A stretch of 64,000 nt of DNA. It comes from Streptomyces sp. MUM 2J. GTDB lineage: Bacteria; Actinomycetota; Actinomycetes; Streptomycetales; Streptomycetaceae. The stretch is taken from assembly GCF_022414535.1 (NCBI RefSeq), contig NZ_JADWYM010000026.1:1-64000 (forward strand), in the 5' to 3' direction. Below the pieces are notes generated by a model, which was not told the origin of the DNA, did no database searches, and worked only from the letters and a program-made list of their open reading frames with translations. Position 1 is the first letter of the stretch. The number at the start of each line of letters is the position of its first letter. Shown one piece after another: positions 32,878 through 42,743 of the stretch. Both the position numbers and the translations under genes were made by a program.

Positions 32878-34230
32878 TCACAGCTCGAAGGACTCGTGGT
32901 GGATGCGGCGGTCCGGCACCCCGGCGTCGCGCAGCTCCCGGTACAGGTCCCGGGCGAAGCCGTGGGGACCGCACAGGTAGACGTCGTACGCGGCGAGGTC
33001 CGGGAAGGTCGCGGTGAGGGACCGGGCCGTCAGGTCGGGGCGCTCCCCGTGCGCGCCGTTGAGTGCGTACAGCACCCTCCCGCCCCGCCAGCGCGCGATC
33101 GCCTCCAGCTCCCCGCCCAGCGCGAGGTCCTCCGCGCGGCGCGCCCGGTACAGCAGCGTCACCTCGCCCGGCAGCGTCTCGAACAGTGCCCGCATCGGCG
33201 TGATGCCGACACCACCCGCGATCAGGAGCGACTTCGGCGCCCTCTGCCGGCCGGCCGTCAGGGACCCGTACGGTCCCTCGGCCCACACCCGGGTGCCGGG
33301 CCGCAGCAGCGCCACGCCCGCGCTGTGCGCGCCGAGCGCCTTGACGGTGATCCGCAGCCGGTCCCCGCGCGGCGGCGCCGACAGGGAGTACGGCGTCGAC
33401 GTCCGGGCCAGCCCGGCCCCGAGGAACCGCCAGCGGAAGAACTGACCCGCCTGTGCGTCCAGTTCCTCCAGCCGGTGCCCGCGGACCACGACCGAGTACA
33501 CGCCGGGCGCCTCCTGGTGCACGGACTCCACCCGCAACCGGTGCCGGAGGTTGAGCCGGACCGGCACGAGGACGCGGAACCACACCACCAGCGCCGCCAC
33601 CCCCAGGTACAGCGCGTACCAGGCGGCCGTCGCCGCGGTGCTGCCGACGAAGTCGTTGCCGAGGGCCAGCTGGTGGCTGAAGGCGAGGAACACGGCGGCG
33701 TAGGTGAGGAGGTGGACGTAGTACCAGAACTCGTAGCTGGTGCGGCGGCGCGCGGCCCGCACGGAGGTGACGCCGACCGCGAGGAGGATCAGCGTGCCCG
33801 CGGTCGCCTTCAGCATCTCCGGGTAGTCCAGCACCACGGTGACCGTCTCGTGCCACAGTGACTGCCGGTCCTGGGCGGCGTACCCGGCCAGGATCAGCAC
33901 CACGTGCGCGAGCAGCAGGAACATGGTGTAGCGGCCGGCCATCGCGTGCCAGCGGGCCACCCGGTCGGAGCCGATCCGGCGTTCCAGCAGCGGAACCCGG
34001 GCCATCAGGCCGACGAGCACCGCACAGGCGTAGCCGCACAGCAGCCCGGTGATCCGCCCCGCCCCGGTCAGCCAGCCCGCCGCCCCGACCACGGAGCCGG
34101 TGTCCGCCCACCACAGGGCGATCACGGCCGCGGCACCGGCCCACAACAGGGCCAGCAGCGGGACTGCCGGGGAGCGCCGGGCCGGCGGTACCACGGGCGG
34201 TGCCGTCCGCCGCTCGTACACGGTGGTCAT
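32878..34230 (-). CDS. Ferric-reductase-like flavocytochrome (first copy)
   Basis: The 450-aa protein is a paralogue of the 30961 gene with the same layout: membrane heme-binding domain (WHAMAGRYTMFLLLAHVVL; YYVHLLTYAAVFLAFSHQL), then a flavin domain with STPYSLSAPP, LLIAGGVGITPMRALFE and DVYLCGPHGFARD. It begins the minus-strand redox operon and is the gene closest to the operator array. It ends HHESFEL, much as the paralogue ends HHESFAM. No Fe-S or extra domain is visible. Confidence 0.88.
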   Translation of the reverse strand: MTTVYERRTAPPVVPPARRSPAVPLLALLWAGAAAVIALWWADTGSVVGAAGWLTGAGRITGLLCGYACAVLVGLMARVPLLERRIGSDRVARWHAMAGRYTMFLLLAHVVLILAGYAAQDRQSLWHETVTVVLDYPEMLKATAGTLILLAVGVTSVRAARRRTSYEFWYYVHLLTYAAVFLAFSHQLALGNDFVGSTAATAAWYALYLGVAALVVWFRVLVPVRLNLRHRLRVESVHQEAPGVYSVVVRGHRLEELDAQAGQFFRWRFLGAGLARTSTPYSLSAPPRGDRLRITVKALGAHSAGVALLRPGTRVWAEGPYGSLTAGRQRAPKSLLIAGGVGITPMRALFETLPGEVTLLYRARRAEDLALGGELEAIARWRGGRVLYALNGAHGERPDLTARSLTATFPDLAAYDVYLCGPHGFARDLYRELRDAGVPDRRIHHESFEL

Positions 34231-34278
34231 CAGTCGCGTCCTTTCGCCGATCCGGGACGCAACTCTGCGCGCCGAACC

Positions 34279-34348
34279 TCTCAGAGCGCTCTGAGAAGGC
34301 GGCTCCCGGGGCCGACTCAGAGGAAACTCAGAGGCTTCTCAGACGCAC
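34279..34348. promoter_or_regulatory. Operator array: palindrome plus 11-bp direct repeats
   Basis: Bases 34279-34296 form the perfect palindrome TCTCAGAGCGCTCTGAGA. Three in-phase direct repeats beginning CTCAG follow at 34316, 34327 and 34338, each 11 bp apart. One-turn repeats are the usual recognition pattern for OmpR-family regulators. The array separates the redox operon from the response regulator gene at 34402, so that protein is the likely binder and may control both directions. Confidence 0.7.
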
Positions 34349-34401
34349 GTCACCCTGGTCAGGAGGGATCCTGGGGGGACGTCACGATCCTTGAAGGAGC
34401 C

Positions 34402-35138
<737 letters not shown>

Positions 35139-35142
<4 letters not shown>

Positions 35143-36614
35143 GGGCGGTATGGCAGCTGCGACGTCTGCCCCGGCCCCGCACCCTGCGGGGCCGGCTCAT
35201 CGCCGGGCTCGTGGTGCTGCTGGCGGTCAGCTGCGCCGCGGTGGGCGTCGCGGCCGTGGTGGAGCTGGAGCACTTCCTCACCGGCCGCGTCGACCAGCAA
35301 CTGCAGGACGTCGGGACCCGTTTCCCGGCCAGCCTGGAGAACACCCCGGCACCGCGCGACGACCATGACGGCGACGAGCACGGCGACACCCGCCACCAGG
35401 CGGCGGGAACGTTCGGTGCCCGCCTGGTCGACGGTGTCGTCACCCACGCCGCCGTCGTCCCCACCGGCACCGCCGTCGCCGTCGAGGGCGTCGACCTGAC
35501 CGCCCGGGACGAGCAGGAGCTCGCCGCGGTCCCGGTCGACGGCAGGGCGCACACCGTGTCCCTGTCCTCCCTGGACGAATACCGGGTGACCGCCGCCTCG
35601 GGCCTGGACGGCGACGTGCTGATCACCGGGCTCCCCATGGAGCCTGTGGAGGCGGCCGTGCACCGCCTGGAGCTGGTGGCCGCCGTCGTCTTCGGTGTGG
35701 CGCTCGCCCTCACCGGCGTGGCCGGCGTGCTGTGGGTGCGCTGGTCGCTGCGCCCGCTCAGCCGCGTCGCCGCCACGGCCGAGCGGGTCAGCGAGCTGTC
35801 GCTGGCCAGCGGTGAGGTGGCGCTGCCGTCCAGGGCACCGGACTACGACCCGCGCAGCGAGGTGGGGAGGGTCGCCGCCGCCTTCAACCGCATGCTCGGC
35901 CATGTCGAGGACGCCCTCACCAAACGGCACGCCAGTGAGGAGCGGTTGCGGAGCTTCGCGGCCGACGCCAGCCACGAGCTGCGTACGCCGGTGGCTTCGG
36001 TGCGCGGCCACGCCGAGCTGGCCCTCCTGCATCCCGGGCCGGTGCCGCCGGAGGTGACCCGGGCGCTGGAACGGATCGCGGCGGAGTCGTCCCGGATGGG
36101 CGAGATGGTCGACGAGATGCTCCTGCTGGCCCGGCTGGACGCGGGCCGCCCCCTGGAACGGCGCCCGGTCGACCTGACCCGGCTGGTGCTGGACGCGGTC
36201 ACGGACGCGCGGGCCGCCGGGCCCGGGCACCGCTGGACCCTGGACCTGCCGGAGGAACCGGTCACCGTGCCCGGCGACGCCCACCGCCTGCACCAGGTGC
36301 TGGCCAACCTGCTGGCCAACGCGCGGTTGCACACACCCGTGGGCACCGAGGTGGACGTGGCCCTGGGCACCGACGGGGCCGAGGCCGTGCTGTCCGTCCA
36401 CGACAACGGCCCGGGTGTCCCACGCGACGTCCAGCCGGGCGTCTTCGAACGCTTCACCCGCGCCGAGCACCGCCGCCGCACGGACAGCACCGGCGGCGGG
36501 GCGGGCCTGGGCCTGGCGATCGTCGCGGCGGTGGTGGAGGCGCACGGCGGCAGCGTGGCGCTGGACAGCCGCCCCGGTTCCACGACGTTCACGGTCCGGC
36601 TCGGCACCGCGTGA
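35139..36614 (+). CDS. Sensor histidine kinase of the redox island
   Basis: The 491-aa protein has two membrane helices (about residues 22-45 and 185-207) bounding an extracytoplasmic sensor with a His/Asp-rich stretch (DDHDGDEHGDTRHQ) that could bind metal. A HAMP domain, H-box ADASHELRTPVASVRG (His about 279), N-box QVLANLLANARLHTP and G-boxes DNGPGVPRDV and GAGLGLAIVAAVV follow. Its pairing with the regulator at 34402 and the redox operon suggests that it senses metal or redox state outside the cell. Confidence 0.92.
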
Positions 36615-36671
36615 CCCGTCGGCCGTACCGGGCGCCGCGCGGGTCCGCCGCGCGGGCCGGCCGGCCCGCGC

Positions 36672-37277
36672 TCATCGGGCCGGCGGGGGAGAAGGAGGCG
36701 ACGGAGGCAGCGGCAGCGGCAGGCCGGGAAGCCCGTCGATGCTGGTGGCGATGTGCTCCTTCTTCTCGAAGTACGCGCTGAGCGAGTCGTCGTCCTCGCG
36801 TGCGAAGCGCTTGCCGTGCAGATCGCGGTCGCCGTCGTAGGTCATGAACGGCACCGCGTAGCCGCAGGAGTCCCGGACGCGTTCGGCACGGACGACGACG
36901 ACGGCGCGGAGCCCGTGCGCGGTGGTGTCGATGCCGGGGAAGTGGGTGAGCAGCCCGGGGAAGCGTGGGTCGTCACGGAGGACGGGCTCACCCCGGCCGT
37001 GCACGCGGACGATGTTAGGCGGCCCCTGGAAGGCGCACCACATCAGCGTGATGCGGCCGTTCTCCCTCAGGTGGGCGATGGTCTCCGCGTTGGATCCGGC
37101 GAAGTCCAGGTAGGCGACGGTGAGTTCGTCGAGGATCGCGAAGGAGCCCCGCAGGCCCTTGGGGGACAGGTTGACCGTCCCGTCGCCCGACAGCGGGGCG
37201 GTGGCCGTGAAGAAGACGGGCTGCGCCTCGATGAACGAGCGGAGCCTGCCGTCGATGCGCTCATAGGTTTGTCCCAT
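36672..37277 (-). CDS. Pyridoxamine 5'-phosphate oxidase family protein
   Basis: The 201-aa protein has the split beta-barrel of the PPOX/flavin-binding family: FIEAQPVFFTATAPLSGDGTVNLSPKG, VAYLDFAGSNAETIAHLRENGRITLMWCAF and RVHGRGEPVLRDDPRF. The C-terminal helix and a Pro-rich tail (LPLPLPPSPPSPPP) follow. Such proteins usually bind F420 or FMN; which one cannot be decided here. It converges on the histidine kinase gene, with about 57 bp between stops. Confidence 0.82.
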   Translation of the reverse strand: MGQTYERIDGRLRSFIEAQPVFFTATAPLSGDGTVNLSPKGLRGSFAILDELTVAYLDFAGSNAETIAHLRENGRITLMWCAFQGPPNIVRVHGRGEPVLRDDPRFPGLLTHFPGIDTTAHGLRAVVVVRAERVRDSCGYAVPFMTYDGDRDLHGKRFAREDDDSLSAYFEKKEHIATSIDGLPGLPLPLPPSPPSPPPAR

Positions 37278-37362
37278 GGGTGACGATTATCGGCTCACCT
37301 CGTTCGTCTGTCCGAGGGCATGATCGGGGACGCCGGTTCCGGCGTCCGGCCCGCGGACCGGA

Positions 37363-37398
37363 TTGACGAATCATGCATGGTTTCGCATAATCATGCAG
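37363..37398 (+). promoter_or_regulatory. argH promoter with ARG box
   Basis: TTGACG (37363-37368) and CATAAT (37386-37391) are spaced by 17 bp. Two TCATGCA repeats flank the -10 region (37371-37377 and 37391-37397), forming an ARG box that covers the promoter. argH should thus be repressed by ArgR with arginine, like argC, despite its distance from the main cluster. Confidence 0.75.
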
Positions 37399-37444
37399 AC
37401 AGGATCCCGCGTCACACCGACCCACCTCCCGAGGAGCAACGCAA

Positions 37445-38872
37445 GTGAGCAGCAACAGCGGTGACGTCCGGCTGTGGGGCGGCCGTTTCGCCGACGGCCC
37501 CGCCGAGGCCCTGGCCAGGTTGTCCGCGTCCGTCCACTTCGACTGGCGGCTCGCCCCGTACGACATCGCCGGCTCCCGTGCGCACGCGCGCGTGCTGCAC
37601 AAGGCGGGGCTGCTCACGGACGACGAGCTGACCCGGATGCTCGACGGCCTCGGCCGGCTGGAGGCGGACGTGGCCTCGGGCGACTTCGTGGGCACGATCG
37701 CCGACGAGGACGTCCACACGGCCCTGGAACGGGGCCTGCTGGAACGGCTCGGACCCGACCTCGGCGGCAAGCTGCGCGCAGGCCGCTCCCGCAACGACCA
37801 GGTCGCCACCCTGTTCCGCATGTACCTGCGCGACCACGCCCGGATCATCGGCGGACTCGTCGCCGACCTCCAAGAGGCGCTGGTGGGTCTGGCGGAGGCG
37901 CACCCGGACGTCGCGATGCCCGGCCGTACCCACCTCCAGCACGCCCAGCCGGTGCTCTTCGCCCACCACGTCCTGGCCCATGTGCAGGCCCTGTCCCGGG
38001 ACGCCGAGCGGCTGCGGCAGTGGGACACGCGGACCGCGGTCTCGCCCTACGGCTCCGGCGCGCTGGCGGGATCGTCCCTCGGCCTCGACCCGCAGGCGGT
38101 CGCGAGGGACCTCGGTTTCGAGCGCGGCAGTGCCGGCAACTCGATCGACGGCACGGCCTCCCGCGACTTCGTGGCGGAGTTCGCCTTCGTCACGGCGATG
38201 ATCGGCGTCGACGTCTCCCGGATCGCCGAGGAGATCATCATCTGGAACACGAAGGAGTTCTCCTTCGTGACGCTGCACGACGCGTTCTCCACCGGGTCGT
38301 CGATCATGCCGCAGAAGAAGAACCCTGACATCGCGGAGCTGGCGCGCGGCAAGAGCGGCCGGCTGATCGGCAACCTCACGGGCCTGATGGCCACGCTGAA
38401 GGCGCTGCCGCTCGCGTACAACCGCGACCTCCAGGAGGACAAGGAGCCCGTCTTCGACTCCGTCGACCAGCTGGAGATCCTGCTCCCGGCCTTCACCGGC
38501 ATGATGGCGACCCTCACCGTGCACCGCGAGCGCATGGAGGAACTGGCGCCGGCCGGTTTCTCCCTGGCCACCGACATCGCCGAGTGGCTGGTGAAGCAGG
38601 GGGTGCCGTTCCGGGTGGCGCACGAGGTCGCCGGGGAGTGCGTGAAGGTCGCCGAGGCCGAGGGAAAGGAGCTCGACGCCCTGACCGACGAGCAGTTCGC
38701 CGGGATTTCCGCCCACCTCACCCCGGAGGTCCGCTCGGTCCTCGACGTCCCCGGCGCCCTGGCCTCCCGCAACGGCCGCGGTGGCACGGCACCCGGGGCC
38801 GTGGCCACCCAGCTGGCGGAGGTGAAGGCCGACCTGACGGTGCAGCGGGAGTGGGCGGAGGCGAAGAAGTAG
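37445..38872 (+). CDS. argH: Argininosuccinate lyase
   Basis: The 475-aa protein has VRLWGGRFADGPAEALARLSASVHFDWRLAPYDI, AGRSRNDQVAT, PGRTHLQHAQPV and the signature GSSIMPQKKNPD with the catalytic serine. It splits argininosuccinate into arginine and fumarate, the last step of arginine synthesis. The GTG start has GAGGAGC upstream. It is separated from argCJBDR by the redox island but shares an ARG box. A terminator hairpin follows. Confidence 0.96.
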   Translation: MSSNSGDVRLWGGRFADGPAEALARLSASVHFDWRLAPYDIAGSRAHARVLHKAGLLTDDELTRMLDGLGRLEADVASGDFVGTIADEDVHTALERGLLERLGPDLGGKLRAGRSRNDQVATLFRMYLRDHARIIGGLVADLQEALVGLAEAHPDVAMPGRTHLQHAQPVLFAHHVLAHVQALSRDAERLRQWDTRTAVSPYGSGALAGSSLGLDPQAVARDLGFERGSAGNSIDGTASRDFVAEFAFVTAMIGVDVSRIAEEIIIWNTKEFSFVTLHDAFSTGSSIMPQKKNPDIAELARGKSGRLIGNLTGLMATLKALPLAYNRDLQEDKEPVFDSVDQLEILLPAFTGMMATLTVHRERMEELAPAGFSLATDIAEWLVKQGVPFRVAHEVAGECVKVAEAEGKELDALTDEQFAGISAHLTPEVRSVLDVPGALASRNGRGGTAPGAVATQLAEVKADLTVQREWAEAKK

Positions 38873-38886
38873 CCCGTACGGCCCAC

Positions 38887-38907
38887 GGCAGGGGCTGCGC
38901 CCCTGCC
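38887..38907. terminator. Hairpin terminator after argH
   Basis: GGCAGGGGC and GCCCCTGCC form a 9-bp perfect stem with a 3-nt loop, 15 bp after the argH stop. Confidence 0.6.
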
Positions 38908-39021
38908 GCCGCGCGCCCGCCGTGCACCGGCGGGGACGGCCGGGCGAGGCGTGCCCGGGTGGCGGTGGAGCACCCGTTCGCGGTTACCTTGGACGCCGGA
39001 CCGAACGGAACGGAGCCGTCG

Positions 39022-39993
39022 ATGCCCTTCGCACGTCTCGCCGCTGCCACGACGCCCACCTGCCACATCGGGCTGGGCCTCGCCGCCGTCGGCCGCCCCG
39101 GCTACATCAACCTCGGCCGGGACCACGACCTGCCCGCCGACCGCAGCGTCGGGGCCCTGCGCGAGCGCACCCACGAACTCCTCGACGCCGCCTACGCCCA
39201 GGGCGTCCGGTACATCGACGTGGCCCGCTCCTACGGCCGTTCCGAGGAGTTCCTCGCCGGCTGGCTCGCCGCACGCCCCGGCCTCGACGACGTCGTCGTC
39301 GGCAGCAAGTGGGGCTACACCTACACCGCGGGCTGGTCCACCGACGCCGAGCACCACGAGGTCAAGGACCACGGCCTCGCGACCTACGAGCGGCAGCGCG
39401 CCGAGACCGACGCCCTGCTCGGTGACCGGCTCGATCTCTATCAGATCCACTCCGTCACCCCGGACAGCCCGGCCCTCACCGACAGCGAACTGCACGCCCG
39501 GCTGGCCGAGGCGGCGGCCCTGGGGGTCACCGTCGGCTTCTCCACCAGCGGCCCGGCGCAGGCCGACGCCATCCGCGCCGCGCTCGCCGTCACGGTCGAC
39601 GGAGAGCCCCTCTTCCGTACCGTCCAGTCCACCTACAACGCCCTGGAGACGTCGGCCGGCCCCGCCCTCGCCGAGGCGCACGACGCCGGTCTCACGGTGA
39701 TCGTCAAAGAGGGCATGGCCAACGGGCGGCTCGCCGGGCCGCACACGCCGGAGCCGTTGCGGTCCGTCGCCCGGGAGACGGGACTGAGCTGCGACGCCGT
39801 CGCCCTCGCGCTCTTGCTGCGCCTGCCCTGGGCCGGCGTCGTCCTCTCGGGCGCGGCGACCGTCGCCCAGCTCGCCTCCAACCTGCACGCTCCGGCCGTC
39901 GACCTGGACGAGGACCAGGTGGGCCGCCTCACCGCCCTCGTCGAGGAGCCCCGGGTGTACTGGGAGCGACGCGGGCGGCTGCCCTGGCACTGA
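39022..39993 (+). CDS. Aldo/keto reductase
   Basis: The 323-aa protein is a (beta/alpha)8 reductase: IGLGLAAVGRPGYINL, GVRYIDVARSYGRSEEFLAGWLAAR (with the catalytic D and Y), VVVGSKWGYTY (catalytic K), DLYQIHSVTPDS (the His), then VIVKEGMANGR and VVLSGAATVAQLASNL. The full catalytic tetrad appears present, so it should be an active NADPH-dependent carbonyl reductase; the substrate is unknown. CGGAG precedes the ATG. It is probably transcribed alone. Confidence 0.88.
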   Translation: MPFARLAAATTPTCHIGLGLAAVGRPGYINLGRDHDLPADRSVGALRERTHELLDAAYAQGVRYIDVARSYGRSEEFLAGWLAARPGLDDVVVGSKWGYTYTAGWSTDAEHHEVKDHGLATYERQRAETDALLGDRLDLYQIHSVTPDSPALTDSELHARLAEAAALGVTVGFSTSGPAQADAIRAALAVTVDGEPLFRTVQSTYNALETSAGPALAEAHDAGLTVIVKEGMANGRLAGPHTPEPLRSVARETGLSCDAVALALLLRLPWAGVVLSGAATVAQLASNLHAPAVDLDEDQVGRLTALVEEPRVYWERRGRLPWH

Positions 39994-40021
39994 CGGCGTG
40001 CCGGTGCGACGTCACCGGGGT

Positions 40022-40071
40022 TGCGGCGACGCGACCGCACCGACGGTGCGGCGACGCGACCGCACCGACGG
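40022..40071. repeat. Perfect 25-bp tandem duplication
   Basis: Two exact copies of a 25-bp unit stand head to tail (40022-40046 and 40047-40071), followed by a partial diverged copy. They lie after the reductase gene in a non-coding stretch (39994-40333). They look like a slippage or a small satellite; no stem-loop is evident. Confidence 0.7.
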
Positions 40072-40295
40072 CACCGTGACTCGACGCGGCCGATCGCAAG
40101 GGTGTGCGAGCGCACGGCTGTACGCGGGCACGGTGGAACGACGGCTCCCGCGCCCCGTTCCGCCCCCCGGCGGCACCGGCATGCCGGCGCCGCCCCGTTT
40201 CCGCCCGCCCGGGGGTACCACCCCCTGGTGAGACCGGTCGGCGCGGGCACCACCCCATGCCAGCCGGAGCCCGGCATGAGACCTATGTGCCTTGA

Positions 40296-40315
40296 ATGAG
40301 ACAGTGATGTCTCAT
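40296..40315. promoter_or_regulatory. TetR operator: ATGAGAC-N6-GTCTCAT
   Basis: A 7-bp perfect inverted repeat 19 bp before the TetR start. A third GTCTCAT runs into the start codon (40329-40335) and an ATGAGAC half-site lies near 40276. This is the usual layout for autorepression of a TetR-exporter pair. Confidence 0.65.
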
Positions 40316-40333
40316 GTGGGGTATGGTTGTCTC

Positions 40334-40894
40334 ATGGCCGTCGATCCTGACCACGTACTGCGCAGTGCCGCCACCCTGCTGACCCGCAAATCCACCGCGA
40401 CCATGGACGAGGTCGCCAGGGCCGCCGGAATCAGCCGTGCCACGTTGCACCGGCACTTCGCCGGCCGTGACGCGCTCGTGCGGGCGCTGGAGGCGCTCGG
40501 CATCGCCGAGTGCGAAGCCGCCCTGGACGCCGCCCGGCCGGACGAGGGTCCGGCCGGCGAGGCCGTGCACCGGCTCGTCGGCGCGATCGAGCCGCACGCG
40601 GGCCTGCTCGCTTTCCTGTACTCCGAGAACCAGCTGTTCGAGGGTGAGCAGCAGAACGCGGGCTGGGCCCGCATCGACGAGCGCATCGCCGATCTGTTCC
40701 GACGCGGCCAGGAGGCCGGGGAGTTCCGGATCGACCTCACCCCCGCCTGGCTGACCGAGGCGCTGTACGGCCTGCTGGCCTCCGGCGCCTGGGCGGTAGC
40801 GGAAGGGCGCGTCGCGCCCCGGGAGTTCACCTACATGATCGTGGAACTGCTGCTCGGCGGCGCGCGCCGCCCCGCGGACACCCGTTCCGCCTGA
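40334..40894 (+). CDS. TetR-family regulator
   Basis: The 186-aa protein has an N-terminal HTH (AATLLTRKSTATMDEVARAAGISRATLHRHFAGRDALVRALEAL, about 10-55) and an all-helical ligand-binding domain. The ATG at 40334 was chosen because upstream codons carry the operator. It lies 50 bp before a 14-helix MFS exporter on the same strand, its probable target; the inducer is unknown. Confidence 0.88.
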   Translation: MAVDPDHVLRSAATLLTRKSTATMDEVARAAGISRATLHRHFAGRDALVRALEALGIAECEAALDAARPDEGPAGEAVHRLVGAIEPHAGLLAFLYSENQLFEGEQQNAGWARIDERIADLFRRGQEAGEFRIDLTPAWLTEALYGLLASGAWAVAEGRVAPREFTYMIVELLLGGARRPADTRSA

Positions 40895-40944
40895 CCCCCT
40901 CCGCGCCGGTACCCGACCCGCGGACACACACGAAGAGAGGAACC

Positions 40945-42492
40945 ATGACCAGCACCCTGCAGCCGGCACCCACGGGCGAGGCGGTGAAGCGCCCGGGCCG
41001 CTGGCTCGCGCTGTCCGTCCTCGTGCTCGCCGTGCTGCTGGTGGCCGTCGACGCGACCGTCCTCGGCCTCGCGACCCCCTACATCAGTGAGGACCTCCAG
41101 CCGTCCGGCACCCAGCTGCTGTGGATCGGCGACGTCTACTCGTTCGTCATCGCCGGCCTGCTCGTCTCCATGGGCAGCCTCGGCGACCGCATCGGCCGCA
41201 AGCGGATCCTGCTCGGCGGTGCCACGGCCTTCGGCGCGATCTCCGTGCTCAACGCCTACGCGACCACGCCCGAGACGATGATCCTGGCCCGCGCGCTGCT
41301 CGGGGTCGCCGGTGCGACGCTCATGCCCGCCACCCTGGCCCTGATCCGCAACATCTTCCACGACCCGCGCGAGCGCAGCCTGGCCGTCGGCATCTGGGGC
41401 GCCACCGCATCCGCGGGCACGGCCGTCGGTCCCGTCGCGGGCGGCTTCCTGCTGGAGCACTTCTGGTGGGGCTCGGTCTTCCTCATCAACCTGCCGGTGA
41501 TGGCGGTGCTGGTCCTCGTCGGCATCAGGACGCTGCCCGAATCGCGGAACCCGAATCCCGGCCCGTGGGACCTGATCAGCGTGCTGCTGTCCCTCGCCGG
41601 GATGATCGGCCTCGTGTACGCGGTCAAGGAGGCCGCCGCGCACGGCTTCGCCTGGAGCACGCTCGCCGCGGGCCTGCTCGGCGCCGCCGCCCTGTACGGC
41701 TTCGTCCGCCGCCAGCTCACGATGCCCGCGCCCCTGCTGGACATGCGCCTGTTCCGCAGTCGTGGCTTCAGTGGGGCGGTCCTCGCCGACCTGCTGACCG
41801 TCTTCGGCCTGTCGGGCCTGGTCTTCTTCCTCTCCCAGTACCTGCAACTGGTCCAGGGCAGGCGCCCGTTCGAGGCGGGCCTGGCCGAACTGCCCGCGGC
41901 GGTCGGCGCGGTGGCGGCCGGTCTGGTCGCCGGCCGTGCGGCCCGCCACCTGTCGGTGCGCACCGTCGTCTCCGGCGGCCTCGCCGCGATCGGCCTGGCG
42001 CTCGCCGTACTGACCTTGCTGGACCGGTCGACCGGATACCCGCTGCTCGGCGCCGCCCTGCTGGTCGTGGGTGTCGGTGCGGGGTTCTCCTTCACCGTGA
42101 CCGCCGACGTCATCCTCTCCAGCGTTCCCCAGGAGCAGGCGGGCGCGGCCTCCGCGGTCTCGGAGACGGCCTACGAGCTCGGCGCCGCTCTCGGCATCGC
42201 CGTACTCGGCTCCATCGTGACGGGTGCCTACCGCGCCTTCCCGGTGCCCGCCGGCGCCCCTGCCGCGGCCCACGAGTCACTGGGCGGTGCGGTGGAGGCG
42301 GCACAGGGCCTGCCGGAGCGGACCGGGGAGGCACTGCTGTCCTCGGCCCGGGAGGCTTTCGTGCACGGGCTCACGCTCGCCACGGGGGTCGGCGCCGCCG
42401 TCCTGCTGGCCACTGCGGCGGCAGCGTGGTTCATGCTCCGCGGCCAGCGGCTGGACGGCCACCCCCAGGACGGCGGCCGGCAGCACGGCTGA
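40945..42492 (+). CDS. DHA2-type MFS multidrug exporter (14 helices)
   Basis: The 515-aa protein has the 14-helix MFS pattern with motif A variant GSLGDRIGRKRILLGG between helices 2 and 3 and motif C-like PVAGGFLLEHFWWGSVFLINLP. It resembles EmrB/QacA-type proton-coupled drug exporters. The ribosome site GAGAGGAA precedes the ATG. It is the partner of the upstream TetR gene. A bidirectional terminator follows. Confidence 0.9.
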   Translation: MTSTLQPAPTGEAVKRPGRWLALSVLVLAVLLVAVDATVLGLATPYISEDLQPSGTQLLWIGDVYSFVIAGLLVSMGSLGDRIGRKRILLGGATAFGAISVLNAYATTPETMILARALLGVAGATLMPATLALIRNIFHDPRERSLAVGIWGATASAGTAVGPVAGGFLLEHFWWGSVFLINLPVMAVLVLVGIRTLPESRNPNPGPWDLISVLLSLAGMIGLVYAVKEAAAHGFAWSTLAAGLLGAAALYGFVRRQLTMPAPLLDMRLFRSRGFSGAVLADLLTVFGLSGLVFFLSQYLQLVQGRRPFEAGLAELPAAVGAVAAGLVAGRAARHLSVRTVVSGGLAAIGLALAVLTLLDRSTGYPLLGAALLVVGVGAGFSFTVTADVILSSVPQEQAGAASAVSETAYELGAALGIAVLGSIVTGAYRAFPVPAGAPAAAHESLGGAVEAAQGLPERTGEALLSSAREAFVHGLTLATGVGAAVLLATAAAAWFMLRGQRLDGHPQDGGRQHG

Positions 42493-42649
42493 CCGCGCCG
42501 TGTCGCCCGCGCCACCGGGAGCCGCCGGTGCGCCGGGTGGGACGGTACCGGCGCCGGGTTCCGGCTCGTTGCGCGACACCCCGCACCCTCAGGTGCACCG
42601 CCCCCGGCTCCTCCCACCGGGCGCAGGCGTACCGGAGCCCGGTACGCCG

Positions 42650-42677
42650 AGGCCCCACGCCCGACGGCGTGGGGCCT
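42650..42677. terminator. Bidirectional hairpin terminator
   Basis: A perfect 12-bp stem (42650-42661 with 42666-42677) and 4-nt loop lie between the converging MFS and acyltransferase genes and can serve both. Confidence 0.7.
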
Positions 42678-42743
42678 GCCCCCCGGGCCCGGGCACCGCG
42701 GATGCGGCATGGGGCGACGGGGGCTACGAGGAGGCGACGGTGC

